DNA of 64,000 nucleotides from Enterococcus mundtii (GCF_002813755.1 NZ_CP018061.1:2098001-2162000); one strand, 5' to 3'. Counted from the first letter of the stretch, positions 51,179-60,723 are shown. The notes: generated from the sequence alone by a model not told the origin. Translations and numbers: made by a program.

Positions 51179-52030
51179 TTAAAATCCCGATTCTTTTAAC
51201 TTTGGCAATAGATAATCTTTCGCCTGTAAGATTTGACTTTCATAATCCTGATCCTGACCACTCCACATTTCAATCAAGAATGGCCCTTCATAATTTACAC
51301 GTTTCAATGTTTTAAATAATCCAGAAAAATCCACACAACCTTGACCGAACGGAACGTCTCTGAACTTACCTTTACTACTTGCTGTTACGGGTTGCGTATC
51401 TTTTAGGTGGATCGAAGTAATATATTCGATGCCTTGTTCAAGTTCAATCGCCACATTATTTTCTGGCCACGCTGATAGATTTCCTAAGTCAGGATACACT
51501 TGTAAATAAGGAGAAGGGAGTTGTTTTTTTATCTCCATGAATTTACGAATGGAATTCATAAATGGGTCATCCATGACTTCAATCGACAAGATTATCCCAA
51601 ACTGTGCTGCCTCCTTGATACTGGCACGCAATCCTCTGATAAATGCTTCTCTTGTCTCTATTGATTTTTTTTCATAGTATACATCGTATCCCGCCACTTG
51701 TATGATCCTGATGCCTAACCGATACGCAAGTTGTATTGCCTTTTTCATCATACATAAGGCTTTTTCTTGTTTTTTGATATCTACTGAGCCGAATGGAAAA
51801 CGCCGATGTCCACTCAAACAAAGGGAATGGATAGCAATCCCCGAAGACGCAATCGCTTCCTTTAACTCAGCGATTTGTTCATTCGTCCAATCTAAACGAG
51901 CCAATCGTTCCTCGCTTTCGTCAATCGATAATTCCAGAAAATCAAACCCCAATTCTTTTACTGCATCTAACCGCTCTTGCCACGACCATCCGCTAGGTAG
52001 TGCCTTTTCATAAAGTCCGATTCTCGCCAT
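51179..52030 (-). CDS. ulaE: L-xylulose-5-phosphate 3-epimerase
   Basis: A 283-residue TIM-barrel sugar epimerase of the xylose isomerase-like family; converts L-xylulose 5-phosphate to L-ribulose 5-phosphate in L-ascorbate breakdown. Starts MARIGLYEKALPSGWSWQERL and has FLELSIDESEERLARL, VYPDLGNLSAW and FLIEMWSG, typical of UlaE/SgbU. Start at 52030 overlaps the end of ulaD (ATGAGATGG) with GGGGAG upstream; a longer reading is rejected. Last gene of the ula operon; no terminator is clear after it. Confidence 0.9.
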   Translation of the reverse strand: MARIGLYEKALPSGWSWQERLDAVKELGFDFLELSIDESEERLARLDWTNEQIAELKEAIASSGIAIHSLCLSGHRRFPFGSVDIKKQEKALCMMKKAIQLAYRLGIRIIQVAGYDVYYEKKSIETREAFIRGLRASIKEAAQFGIILSIEVMDDPFMNSIRKFMEIKKQLPSPYLQVYPDLGNLSAWPENNVAIELEQGIEYITSIHLKDTQPVTASSKGKFRDVPFGQGCVDFSGLFKTLKRVNYEGPFLIEMWSGQDQDYESQILQAKDYLLPKLKESGF

Positions 52031-52031
52031 C

Positions 52032-52673
52032 TCATTCTCCCCACAGTCGCTTGATCTCATTTTGGAATGCTTGGGCTTGTATGATCGGATCTGCACATGC
52101 CGTCAATCCTCGACCGACAATAAAATGAAAGATCGGCATCCCTTGGAACAAGGCTAACGTTGAAATTGACAGCCCACCAGTTACTGATACTTGAAAACCT
52201 AAATCGATCAATTGTTGGACGAGCTTCAGATCCTTTTCTCCCCAAACTTCCCCAGCTAACAAAGCATCCCTACTCTGGTGATAGACGACTTGAGAAATCC
52301 CAATTTCTCGCCATTTTTTTGCTTGTTCCATCGTCCATTCTCCGTATAATTCTACTTGAAGCGCTTTGACTTTCTTTTGTGCGGCTTGCATGGTAGCAAG
52401 GGAGGCACAGCAGATCACTGTCATAAAATCTGCCCCAGCCTGCGCGACATTCCCAGCCACAGTTTCTCCTGCGTCGGCGCATTTTGTATCCGCAACGATC
52501 GTTTTTTCTGGAAACATTTTTCTCATACATTCGATTGGTTTGCTTCCTTCTTGAAGACAAAGAATGGTGCCTACTTCGATCACATCGACGATTTCTCCAA
52601 TTTTTTTCACATCTGCCAACGCAGACGCTAACGTGTTATGATCCAGAGCAATTTGTAGTTTTGGTCGTTTCAT
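52032..52673 (-). CDS. ulaD: 3-keto-L-gulonate-6-phosphate decarboxylase
   Basis: A 213-residue OMP decarboxylase-suprafamily barrel. LQIALDHNT at the N-terminus and the metal/catalytic motif IVADTKCADAG (DxKxxD) near residue 60 are the typical residues. It decarboxylates 3-keto-L-gulonate 6-phosphate to L-xylulose 5-phosphate. It begins directly at the ulaB stop (no gap), showing translational coupling. D-arabino-hexulose-6-phosphate synthase is a related alternative but the ula context argues against it. Confidence 0.9.
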   Translation of the reverse strand: MKRPKLQIALDHNTLASALADVKKIGEIVDVIEVGTILCLQEGSKPIECMRKMFPEKTIVADTKCADAGETVAGNVAQAGADFMTVICCASLATMQAAQKKVKALQVELYGEWTMEQAKKWREIGISQVVYHQSRDALLAGEVWGEKDLKLVQQLIDLGFQVSVTGGLSISTLALFQGMPIFHFIVGRGLTACADPIIQAQAFQNEIKRLWGE

Positions 52674-52985
52674 CTAATTCTCCTTTGATTTCAATTCTTT
52701 GTACAATGTTGTTTCTTTGAATTTCTCACAGATCTCAGTAGGTGACATCACATTTTTGATCCCCACGACCGTCACACCTCGCTCAATTGCTTGCATGAAC
52801 ATCGGCATAAAATTGAGTGGCGTAAAGACAACATCATATTGACTTGCCGAACTTTTACCTTCAGAGATCGGGCAATGATGGATTTTACTCACTGTAATAT
52901 TTAATTCTCTCATTGCCTTTTCTACACTACGCATCATCATTAAACTTGTACCAGAACCATTGGCACATGAAACTAAAATTCTCAT
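52674..52985 (-). CDS. ulaB: ascorbate PTS enzyme IIB
   Basis: A 103-residue PTS EIIB (lactose/ascorbate fold). MRILVSCANGSGTS has the phospho-acceptor Cys7 in the P-loop. It takes phosphate from UlaC and hands it to ascorbate as it enters via UlaA. It lies 15 bases after ulaA. Confidence 0.92.
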   Translation of the reverse strand: MRILVSCANGSGTSLMMMRSVEKAMRELNITVSKIHHCPISEGKSSASQYDVVFTPLNFMPMFMQAIERGVTVVGIKNVMSPTEICEKFKETTLYKELKSKEN

Positions 52986-53000
52986 TTACTTTCCCTCCTA

Positions 53001-54476
53001 TTAATTACTGTCTCCAAACTTCTCTTTATATTTTTGATAATCCTCAACAATCAAAAAATATCCTTCTGGATTTTTTCGATATTGTAGTTGCGGAATTAGC
53101 AACAAACCGACGACCACTAGTGCAACACCTACATAACCAAAAAATTTCATCAAAACAGTAAAGATTGGCCAAGCAGTCGCCCAATCAAACATACCAATGT
53201 ACCCTCCGTAACTAGACAACCCGATCCATGTCGCAAAGATTGCAGAACCACCGACTTGGATCAGTCCAGATAAGAAAGGGAACAAACATGCTGCCTTGAA
53301 CCCACCACGATTATTAGAGAACACAGCGATGACCGCATTATCAAAAAATAGTGGGATAAATCCAGCGATCACGATCGTTGGTGATCGGAAGACGATCAAT
53401 AAGATGATCATCAAGAATTGTCCTAATGCCCCAAATAAAAATCCGATCGTGACTGCATTTGGTGATCCGAAGCCAAAAGTTGCAGCCACATCGATCCCTG
53501 GCACAGCTCCTGGTAAAATAGTATTTGAGATTCCTTGGAAAGATTGTGTCAACTCGTCCACAAAGGTTCGGACACCAAGTTGTAAAATAGCTAAATACAC
53601 AGCAAAGTTCAAAGAAGTGGTCAGTACGTAGAATACAAAACTTTGTCCTGCCACCATAAATTCTGCCTCAATCAAATACTCCTGTCCTAATACTAATAAG
53701 ATGATGCCAAAGAAGAACAGCATCAATAACGAAGTCGCCACCATATTTTCGTTGAAAATGGATAAGAACCCCGGAAGCTCCATATCTTCAAGCTTTTTAT
53801 CGGCTTTTCTATTCCCACTTTTTTTACGACTACTCTTTTGCCACCACTTCGCTAAGGTAGAAAATAGGTACACCCCAAACATCTGTTGGTGCGCAATCGC
53901 AAAACCAGCTCCGTCTGTCAATTCTTGTGTCACACCAACAGTTAAATTAGAAGCAACTGCCCAGTAACACCCTAAAATGATTCCCATAAATACTAATACT
54001 TCTACTCTTCCTAATTCAGGAAAACAGAAAAGTAAGATCCAAAAAGCTGTAGCTGCTTGCTGGATCTGGACATTTCCTGTCGTAAAAACAGCTCGCAACT
54101 TCGTATATTTTTGGAAACGAACTAACAGGATATTCAACACAAATGCAATCAATAATAAAATCATCACATCACTGAATGTTCGCCCAAAAGTCTCCATCAA
54201 TCCTGCATCTACAGCATTTTGACCAAAGTAGGGATCAGTCACCATCGCCTCAAGATCAAAACGATCCTTTAAACCAACTAAGATCGGTCGGAAATTGTTC
54301 ACCAATCCACCTGAACCAACAGCTAAAATCAGATAACCTACAGTGGCTTTCAAAAATCCAGCTATACATTCGTATAATGGTCGGCCAAGAAGTACATACC
54401 CTAATAAAACGATCGAACCGATCAAATAAGCCGGCTGTGTTAAAATATTTGTCGCAAAATACGTCCATATCTCCAT
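53001..54476 (-). CDS. ulaA: ascorbate PTS enzyme IIC
   Basis: A 491-residue membrane transporter with about eleven transmembrane helices; GRPLYECIAGFLKATVGYLIL is the signature start of UlaA/SgaT. It imports and phosphorylates L-ascorbate. The start MEIWTYFATN at 54476 has GGGAG eight bases upstream. The length is slightly greater than E. coli UlaA. It follows ulaC after a 180-base gap, unusual in the operon. Confidence 0.92.
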   Translation of the reverse strand: MEIWTYFATNILTQPAYLIGSIVLLGYVLLGRPLYECIAGFLKATVGYLILAVGSGGLVNNFRPILVGLKDRFDLEAMVTDPYFGQNAVDAGLMETFGRTFSDVMILLLIAFVLNILLVRFQKYTKLRAVFTTGNVQIQQAATAFWILLFCFPELGRVEVLVFMGIILGCYWAVASNLTVGVTQELTDGAGFAIAHQQMFGVYLFSTLAKWWQKSSRKKSGNRKADKKLEDMELPGFLSIFNENMVATSLLMLFFFGIILLVLGQEYLIEAEFMVAGQSFVFYVLTTSLNFAVYLAILQLGVRTFVDELTQSFQGISNTILPGAVPGIDVAATFGFGSPNAVTIGFLFGALGQFLMIILLIVFRSPTIVIAGFIPLFFDNAVIAVFSNNRGGFKAACLFPFLSGLIQVGGSAIFATWIGLSSYGGYIGMFDWATAWPIFTVLMKFFGYVGVALVVVGLLLIPQLQYRKNPEGYFLIVEDYQKYKEKFGDSN

Positions 54477-54673
54477 CAAGATAGCTCCCATATTTTTCCG
54501 TTACCAAAAACCAGAACAAATCATCAAACGATGCTAGATATCATAGTTTTCATGTAAACGGACTCCCTCCCTTACATCGTATTTTTTAGTTGATAATTTA
54601 TCTTTTATATCTATTTGCTTTGTACCTAATGGTCCTCGCTGACCATACTTATCAAGCAAAAGACTGCTTCTAC

Positions 54674-55147
54674 CTATATTGGCTCATATTTCTCCATGAC
54701 CATTTGATAATCTTCGATTGTTTCTGTCGCAAGCAATTCTTCGATCAACCCGTCTTGCATCAGTAATTCTGATAATGATTGAATATTTTCTAGGTGTTGC
54801 TTTGGCTCTTTGGCTGCTAAGGTGAAGAAAAGGCTGGCAGACTTTGTCCCTTCCTCAAAAGGAACTGGCACGTTCATTTTGGTAAATGAAATCGTCGTAT
54901 CAAAAACATGTGAGCCACCTTGCATGGCATGAGGCATCGCAACGTGTGGGGCGATCAGTATATATGCCCCATGTTCTTCGACATTGCGGATCATTTCTTC
55001 TACATATACATGATCAATGATTCTTTTTTCTAATAAGTGACGACTGCTCTCCTCGATTGCTACTCGCCAATCATTTATCGTAGTTTCTACATAATTGACT
55101 AAGTCATTCTCATAGAAATATCTCAACATATTTACAAACAGTATCAA
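54674..55147 (-). CDS. ulaC: ascorbate PTS enzyme IIA
   Basis: A 157-residue EIIA of the mannitol/fructose type. The phospho-acceptor His is in APHVAMPHAMQGG. The TTG start at 55147 has AAAGGA eight bases upstream; the first ATG (55129) lacks a RBS, so TTG is preferred. Separated by about 150 bases from ulaG and by 180 bases from ulaA, so the operon may have internal control in these gaps. Confidence 0.85.
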   Translation of the reverse strand: MILFVNMLRYFYENDLVNYVETTINDWRVAIEESSRHLLEKRIIDHVYVEEMIRNVEEHGAYILIAPHVAMPHAMQGGSHVFDTTISFTKMNVPVPFEEGTKSASLFFTLAAKEPKQHLENIQSLSELLMQDGLIEELLATETIEDYQMVMEKYEPI

Positions 55148-55298
55148 GCAGGCAATCCTTTGTTTGACAATAGCGCATTCTCATCCAGAGATGACTTTGT
55201 CTTACGTTCACTTGCTTTGATACGTTCTCCCTCCTCGCTTTTGTTTTTGTTAAAAAATTCTCAGTTCAGCTGATTTATTGTCATATATCTCTTGGCTC

Positions 55299-56360
55299 CT
55301 ACAAAAATGATGGAAACGGCGTATCATTTTCTTGGGTGAAGACGTCATGGAAGCCTCGATCGAAATTGAATGCCAAGTCTTGTCTGTTATCTGGGTACGT
55401 ATACTTCCCCCCTACTTGCCAAATATAAGGGGAAAACTGATAAGCCAATCGATCTTTTTTCATGCGCCATAATTGAGTGATCTCGTTAGGATCAGCCATA
55501 AAATTTGACCAAATATCATAATGGACCGGAATCACCACTTGAGCTCTTAACGATTCTGCCATTCTCAACAAATCACTGGCGGTCATCTTATCAGTGATAC
55601 CACGCGGATTTTCACCATATGCACCTAGACAAACATCGATATGATGTTCATTGCCATGTTTGGCAAAGAGGTTGGAATAATGAGAATCACCTGCATGGTA
55701 GATCGTCCCTCCGGATGTTTTGAAAAGATAATTGACAGCGATCGTATCCATTTCTTGTGGTAACTGATCTTTTAATTGCACATTAGGATCATCCTGTGTG
55801 ATCAATGCCGTCCGATCAAAGGCTTCCAACGCAACGATCTCTACTTCATTGATCAAAGCGATATCACCGGGTTTGACTACTTGGGTCTTTTCTTTTGGTA
55901 TCCCCCAAGAGAGCCATGTTTCCACTACTGCTTTGGGGCCAATAAATACAGCCTCCGGACAATTTTGATGAACAGCTGCGGCAGTGTGGATATCCAGATG
56001 ATCAGAATGGATATGTGTTACCACTAATGCATCCACATTTTTGATTGCAAATGGATCGATCACAAAAGGTTGTGTCCGTAAATTCGGTTGCATCTTTTCT
56101 GTACCGCTCATACGCATCATCTGGTGGCCTTTTTTCATCTGTCCATTCCCGTGTGTTCGTTTTCCTGTCCCACACCATAAGTCACAAAGGATATTTGTAC
56201 CTTCATGTGACTTCAGCCATATACCTGTACATCCTAGCCACCATATAGATACGCTTTTTTCTTTTACTTGTTCCATTTCGATTTCTTCGTTCAGATAGGT
56301 TCCCCATTCTGGAAAGGTCGAACGCAGCCAACCTTCTTTTGTTACTTCTGTTATATTCAT
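55299..56360 (-). CDS. ulaG: L-ascorbate-6-phosphate lactonase
   Basis: A 353-residue metallo-beta-lactamase-fold lactonase. [11 protein letters not shown] (His116, His118, Asp120, His121) binds the metal, with later HAGDSHYS and [12 protein letters not shown]. Opens ascorbate 6-phosphate to 3-keto-L-gulonate 6-phosphate. Length equals that of E. coli UlaG. RBS GAGGAGG. First gene of the ula operon, divergent from the DeoR-type regulator. Confidence 0.95.
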   Translation of the reverse strand: MNITEVTKEGWLRSTFPEWGTYLNEEIEMEQVKEKSVSIWWLGCTGIWLKSHEGTNILCDLWCGTGKRTHGNGQMKKGHQMMRMSGTEKMQPNLRTQPFVIDPFAIKNVDALVVTHIHSDHLDIHTAAAVHQNCPEAVFIGPKAVVETWLSWGIPKEKTQVVKPGDIALINEVEIVALEAFDRTALITQDDPNVQLKDQLPQEMDTIAVNYLFKTSGGTIYHAGDSHYSNLFAKHGNEHHIDVCLGAYGENPRGITDKMTASDLLRMAESLRAQVVIPVHYDIWSNFMADPNEITQLWRMKKDRLAYQFSPYIWQVGGKYTYPDNRQDLAFNFDRGFHDVFTQENDTPFPSFL

Positions 56361-56381
56361 GTGCCATCCTCCTCTTTATTA

Positions 56382-56410
56382 GGTATATACAAATGATAAA
56401 GCGCTATCAA
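56382..56410 (-). promoter_or_regulatory. ulaG promoter
   Basis: TTGATA (56405-56410), 17 bases, TATACC (56382-56387) on the minus strand, about 22 bases before the ulaG ATG. Confidence 0.5.
56396..56409 (+). promoter_or_regulatory. candidate cre site in the ula control region
   Basis: ATAAAGCGCTATCA fits TGWAANCGNTNWCA at 12 of 14 positions and overlaps the -35 and spacer of the ulaG promoter, a position suited to repression by CcpA. Confidence 0.4.
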
Positions 56411-56530
56411 AATGATTGGAATAGCTTTATATGACTGTTATTACTTTATGTGATCGTTTCCATTTTTTTATGCTCGTTTAGCTATAATTAGTCATATAGA
56501 GAAAAAATTGATTGAAAAGGAAGGATAACA

Positions 56531-57298
56531 ATGAAAAATTCTCTGTTGACGATTAAAAAAAGACGTAATGAAATTCTTGATCTATTACAAAGGCACACAC
56601 AAATGACCACGATTGAACTGTCTGAAAAGCTTCACGTATCACTCAGCACCATTCGTCGAGACCTTAGATTTTTAGAAGAAAAAAATGAGATTATTCGTGA
56701 ACATGGCTATTGCCTTTTCAATTATGACAATCAAACAAATTTTGATCTTTCAGGACCAACGTGGATCAAACATCAAATCGCTCGTTGTGCCAGTCAATAT
56801 ATTGGAGACTATGCCACAGTATTTATCAATTCAAGTTCCACTGCCTTAGCTACACTCGATTATTTGGAATCGAATCATGTCACCGTCGTAACGAATAATC
56901 TAAAGGTTGTTTCTTCTGTCAGACAAGGAAATTATACGTATATTCTCACTGGTGGCGAGTTACGCGTACCGAAAGAAGTTTTGGTAGGAGATATTGCCGC
57001 TCGCACATTGGCAGATATGAATGCAGATGTCTGTATTATTGGATGTAGCGGAGTAGATTTAGAAAATGGTGTGACAACAAAAATTTTAAACGAGTCTAAA
57101 ATCAACGAATGGATGATCAAAAAGAGTATCAAATGTCGTATCCTTGTTGCAGACCATCGTAAGATTGGCCGGACTTCACAGTTTAAGATTGCTGATGTCT
57201 CAGCCTTTGATTACTTGATCACTGATCAGCATTGTTCACCTAAACTTGCCAAAAAAATCGAACAACTAGGTGTCACTGTTATTCGAGTAAGTTTGTAA
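56531..57298 (+). CDS. DeoR-family regulator (UlaR-like)
   Basis: A 255-residue repressor of the DeoR/GlpR family: N-terminal HTH (RRNEILDLLQRHTQMTTIELSEKLHVSLSTIRRDLRFLEE) and C-terminal DeoRC sensor domain with HVTVVTNNLKVVSSV, YILTGGELRVPKEVLVG and CIIGCSGVDLENGVTT. Divergent from ulaG, so it very likely controls the ula operon. A TATAAT box lies at 56483-56488, and RBS AAGGAAGG precedes the ATG. Confidence 0.88.
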   Translation: MKNSLLTIKKRRNEILDLLQRHTQMTTIELSEKLHVSLSTIRRDLRFLEEKNEIIREHGYCLFNYDNQTNFDLSGPTWIKHQIARCASQYIGDYATVFINSSSTALATLDYLESNHVTVVTNNLKVVSSVRQGNYTYILTGGELRVPKEVLVGDIAARTLADMNADVCIIGCSGVDLENGVTTKILNESKINEWMIKKSIKCRILVADHRKIGRTSQFKIADVSAFDYLITDQHCSPKLAKKIEQLGVTVIRVSL

Positions 57299-57479
57299 AA
57301 AAAAAAAGAAAATTTCGTCAAAGTTGCTAACAGATAAAAAACAGATATCATTCGGTTTTCTTCTTTTAGTCAAGTATTCAAAGCGTGACTATACTGTTGC
57401 ATAGCAGTAACTCTTCGTTCGGTTATATAAAATAAAACAGATTATTTGCCTGTTTTAAAAACAAGGCGTAGTATAAAAA

Positions 57480-57493
57480 TGTAAACGCTGACA
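57480..57493 (+). promoter_or_regulatory. cre site upstream of lctO
   Basis: TGTAAACGCTGACA matches TGWAANCGNTNWCA at all 14 positions. It lies about 47 bases before the ATG, at or just after the -10 (TAGTAT/TATAAA, 57469-57477), so CcpA binding would block transcription. Confidence 0.75.
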
Positions 57494-57540
57494 AAAGCAA
57501 CATTATTTATTGATCGATATTAAGAAAGAGGGTTTGTTTT

Positions 57541-58644
57541 ATGGAAATGATTTATCAAGCTGGCTCACAAGAAGGGCAAATCAGTTTTATCAATACAGAA
57601 GACTTAGAAATGGCAGCAGCTCAAGTGATTCCTACTGGCGGATACGGTTATATCAGTAGTGGTGCTGGAGATCTCTTTACGTATAAAGAAAACGTGCAAT
57701 CATTCAATCATCAATTGATTATTCCTCATGTTTTAAAAGACGTCGAAATTCCAGATACAACGACTTATTTTGACCAAGAAACATTGACTGCGCCAATCAT
57801 CATGGCGCCTATTGCAGCTCATGGTTTAGCTCATACACATGCAGAAAAAGCTTCAGCAAAAGGAGTTGCCGATTTTCATACGATTTATACAGCGAGTTCT
57901 TACGCTTCATGCACATTAGAAGAAATCCGCGAGGCCGGTGGTCCAGACGCACCACAATGGTTCCAGTTTTACATGAGTAAAGACAATGGGATCAATTTAG
58001 ATATTCTAGAGATGGCCAAACGTAATGGCGCAAAAGCAATCGTTTTGACAGCTGATGCAACCGTTGGTGGTAATCGAGAAACAGACCTTCGCAATGGTTT
58101 CACTTTTCCTTTGCCAATGCCGATCGTTCAAGCCTATCAATCAGGGGTCGGACAAACGATGGACGCAGTTTATAAGTCCTCAAAACAAAAGTTAAGTCCA
58201 AAAGATGTGGAATTTATTGCTGCTCATTCTGACTTACCCGTTTATGTTAAAGGTGTGCAATCAGAAGACGATGTTTATCGTTCATTAGATGCGGGGGCAA
58301 ATGGCATCTGGGTATCGAATCATGGCGGTCGTCAATTAGATGGTGGGCCAGCAGCATTTGATTCTTTGAAATATGTAGCAGAAGCCGTCGATAAACGTGT
58401 CCCTATCGTCTTTGATAGTGGTGTTCGTCGTGGTCAGCATGTCTTTAAAGCAATTGCTTCTGGTGCCGATCTAGTCGCAATCGGTCGCCCTGCTATCTAT
58501 GGTTTAGCTCTTGGTGGAAGTACTGGCATCCAACAAGTATTCGACTTCTTCAAAAAAGAACTAGAAATGGTGATGCAATTAGCTGGAACCCAAACCGTCG
58601 AAGATATCAAAAATGTGACATTACGGGAAAATCGTTTCTACTAA
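57541..58644 (+). CDS. lctO: L-lactate oxidase (FMN-dependent)
   Basis: A 367-residue flavoprotein of the alpha-hydroxy-acid oxidase family. FMN and substrate residues: APIAAHGLAHTHAEKA, YTASSYASCTLEEI, WFQFYMSKD, TADATVGGNRETDLRNGF and the catalytic His in WVSNHGGRQLDGGPAAFDSL. It converts L-lactate and O2 to pyruvate and H2O2. Length equals Aerococcus/Enterococcus lactate oxidases. Gene stands alone with a cre site upstream; a hairpin repeat follows. Confidence 0.93.
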   Translation: MEMIYQAGSQEGQISFINTEDLEMAAAQVIPTGGYGYISSGAGDLFTYKENVQSFNHQLIIPHVLKDVEIPDTTTYFDQETLTAPIIMAPIAAHGLAHTHAEKASAKGVADFHTIYTASSYASCTLEEIREAGGPDAPQWFQFYMSKDNGINLDILEMAKRNGAKAIVLTADATVGGNRETDLRNGFTFPLPMPIVQAYQSGVGQTMDAVYKSSKQKLSPKDVEFIAAHSDLPVYVKGVQSEDDVYRSLDAGANGIWVSNHGGRQLDGGPAAFDSLKYVAEAVDKRVPIVFDSGVRRGQHVFKAIASGADLVAIGRPAIYGLALGGSTGIQQVFDFFKKELEMVMQLAGTQTVEDIKNVTLRENRFY

Positions 58645-58721
58645 ATCAAAAAAAACTTAAATAGAAATGACAGCTATAACCTTAGCCACTCGACACTCTT
58701 AAAACCGAATAAACAGTCAGA

Positions 58722-58815
58722 AAAAGTAACTCCTTCAGAAATAAGCCAGAAGCCCCAGAAATTGATACAAATTTCGGGTCTTCTGGCTTATTTAGCGGTA
58801 TTGGATACTGTTATC
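58722..58815 (+). repeat. dispersed hairpin repeat, copy D
   Basis: GCCAGAAGCCCC / GGTCTTCTGGC around an AGAAATTGATACAAATTT loop with the flanks AGTAACTCCTTCAGAAATAA and TTATTTAGCGGTATTGGA. It lies between the convergent lctO and phzF-like genes and may end both. Confidence 0.7.
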
Positions 58816-58879
58816 ATGCTCGCTACTTTTATAAAAAACTAAGTATACCTCTCACTATAAATGTTGTTAGAAGGATTAT

Positions 58880-59662
58880 CTAAATATACGCTTCGCCCTT
58901 TGCAAACAACGTTGCTTCGCCACTGATCATCACGCGTTCACCTAGCCACTCGCAAGTCAAGAACCCGCCTCTGGCAGAAAGTTGTTGAGCAACCAAGTCA
59001 TCCTTTCCAAGCTTTTGTGCCCAATAAGGAATCAAATTCGCATGTGCCGAGCCACATACTGGATCTTCATTGATCGTTAGTTTTGGGAAAAAGGTCCTAG
59101 AAACAAAATCTTGGTTCTTTCCTTCGGCTGTGACGATCACGCCGATCCCTTCTTCTAATTCCCTCATTGCAGTATAATCAGGCATCAGATTTGCCACTGT
59201 CTCTTCGTCTTCTAAAACAAAAAACAAGTCCCTTGCTAGATAAGCCTCTTTTATGTTTGCACCAAGCACTTGCTCGTATTCTGGTAATATAGCGATCGAT
59301 TGCGGTAATATACTTGGAAAATCCATCGCATATTCCCCCTTTTTTTGTGTGACAAATAGGTGACCACTTTGCGTTGAAAATGAAATCGTGGATTCACTGA
59401 TGCCATAGAAATGGAACAATACAAATGCAGTTGCTAAAGTCGCATGACCACATAAGTCGATTTCACGATCAGGAGTAAACCATCGTAACTCATAGCCCTT
59501 CTCTTTTTTTACGGTAAAGGCGGTTTCGGATAGGTTATTTTCGATGGCGATTTTTTGCATAGTATCATCAGGTAACCATTCTTCTAACACAAAGACCGCA
59601 GCAGGATTTCCTTTAAACACTTCATTAGTGAAAGCGTCAACTATATAATAGGGTAAATTCAT
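58880..59662 (-). CDS. PhzF-family isomerase
   Basis: A 260-residue protein of the PhzF/DapF-like fold. DAFTNEVFKGNPAAVFVLE and the catalytic Glu46 in NLSETAFTV are typical, also DLCGHATLATAFVLF and EDPVCGSAHANLIPYW. Family members isomerise or epimerise small amino-acid-like molecules; no specific substrate can be read off. It lies seven bases after the ocd-like gene in the same operon, both facing a MocR-type regulator. RBS AGGAG. Confidence 0.88.
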   Translation of the reverse strand: MNLPYYIVDAFTNEVFKGNPAAVFVLEEWLPDDTMQKIAIENNLSETAFTVKKEKGYELRWFTPDREIDLCGHATLATAFVLFHFYGISESTISFSTQSGHLFVTQKKGEYAMDFPSILPQSIAILPEYEQVLGANIKEAYLARDLFFVLEDEETVANLMPDYTAMRELEEGIGVIVTAEGKNQDFVSRTFFPKLTINEDPVCGSAHANLIPYWAQKLGKDDLVAQQLSARGGFLTCEWLGERVMISGEATLFAKGEAYI

Positions 59663-59669
59663 TTATAGA

Positions 59670-60629
59670 CTACTCCTTTACTTTTTGATAAATATATTCG
59701 GCACAACATAAATCTTCTACTGCTAAGCCAACCGCATCAAAAATCGTGATCACTCGTTCTTCTGTACGCCCTGTTTTCTGATAGGTGACTAATTCACCTA
59801 GAGAACCGAGAATGTTTGTCTGATCAATTTTTCCTTCTGATAAGGGGATCAAATAGTCGCCACTTTCCCTTTTGACCGCTTGGTAATCATCTACATACAG
59901 TTGCCCAGATGCCATCAAATCACTTGTTAATTCACGGGTATCTGGTGTAAATGTTCCGATTGCATTGATATGTGCGCCAGATTTAACCTCTTTTTTTGAT
60001 AAAAAAGCATACTTACTAGGTGTTAAAGTACAGATAATATCTGCTTCCATAGTCGCGTCAGCCAATGTCGGACAATCAATAAAACGCAGTTTTGGATAAT
60101 TATTTTGCTGTTCTAGAATAAATTGTTTTCGTCGTGTTTCATCTAAATCATAGACAAACACACGGTGAATCTTTCGGACACAGGTAATTGCGGCTAGATG
60201 TGAAACCGCCTGTTGCCCTGTTCCAATCAATGTGAGTGTATCTGCTGATGACTTTGCTAGGTAATCCGTGGCTAATGCTGAAACTGCTGCTGTCCGTATC
60301 CAAGTCACGGCATTCGCATCGATCATCGCGACGGGTTGTCCGTTTTTTGAATCGAAGAGTATGATTTCACCTAAATGTGAAGGTAGCTTTTGTTTGTGAT
60401 TGTTGGGAAAAGCCGTGATGATTTTTGAACCAAAGTACCGGTTCCTTCCCAAATAAGCGGGCATCATCGCAAAGATATTTTGTTCCTCTCCATCTGGTAA
60501 TTGTTGGACCATTCGCTTCTCTTGAGAAATCTTCCCCATTTGAAAATCTTCAAAACACTGTTCCATTACTTTGATTGCTTCTGTAAAACTAAAATGAGTG
60601 ATTACTTCATGATTATCGATGATTTGCAT
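59670..60629 (-). CDS. ornithine cyclodeaminase/mu-crystallin family protein
   Basis: A 319-residue NAD(P)-binding protein. The Rossmann nucleotide-binding loop is LIGTGQQAVSHLAAI and the family stretches RMVQQLPDGEEQN and NAIGTFTPDTRELTSDLM are present. Relatives are ornithine cyclodeaminase, alanine dehydrogenase Archaeoglobus-type and SbnB. The substrate here is unknown. First gene of a two-gene operon with phzF-like; RBS GGAGGGG. Confidence 0.85.
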   Translation of the reverse strand: MQIIDNHEVITHFSFTEAIKVMEQCFEDFQMGKISQEKRMVQQLPDGEEQNIFAMMPAYLGRNRYFGSKIITAFPNNHKQKLPSHLGEIILFDSKNGQPVAMIDANAVTWIRTAAVSALATDYLAKSSADTLTLIGTGQQAVSHLAAITCVRKIHRVFVYDLDETRRKQFILEQQNNYPKLRFIDCPTLADATMEADIICTLTPSKYAFLSKKEVKSGAHINAIGTFTPDTRELTSDLMASGQLYVDDYQAVKRESGDYLIPLSEGKIDQTNILGSLGELVTYQKTGRTEERVITIFDAVGLAVEDLCCAEYIYQKVKE

Positions 60630-60685
60630 ATTTCCCCTCCTTTTTTTCTATCCTAGCGTTCAAAAACAATACATTCAATGATATA

Positions 60686-60702
60686 ATTGTATGGAATACA
60701 AT
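60686..60702. promoter_or_regulatory. palindromic operator of the MocR-type gene
   Basis: ATTGTATGGAATACAAT is a perfect 7-3-7 palindrome directly after the -10 TATAAT (60682-60687) of the plus-strand gene, between the divergent operon and the regulator. Likely a site for that regulator. Confidence 0.6.
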
Positions 60703-60723
60703 TTTTTGAAAGAAGGAACGAGC

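Noticed and set aside
54492..54673. Possible coding fragment between ulaC and ulaA on the minus strand
   Set aside because: A 45-codon open frame without RBS, which could arise by chance; no recognisable motif.
54866..54880. TGGCACGTTCATTTT as a sigma-54 promoter in the ula region
   Set aside because: It lies inside ulaC, and the GC of the -12 element is missing at the required spacing.
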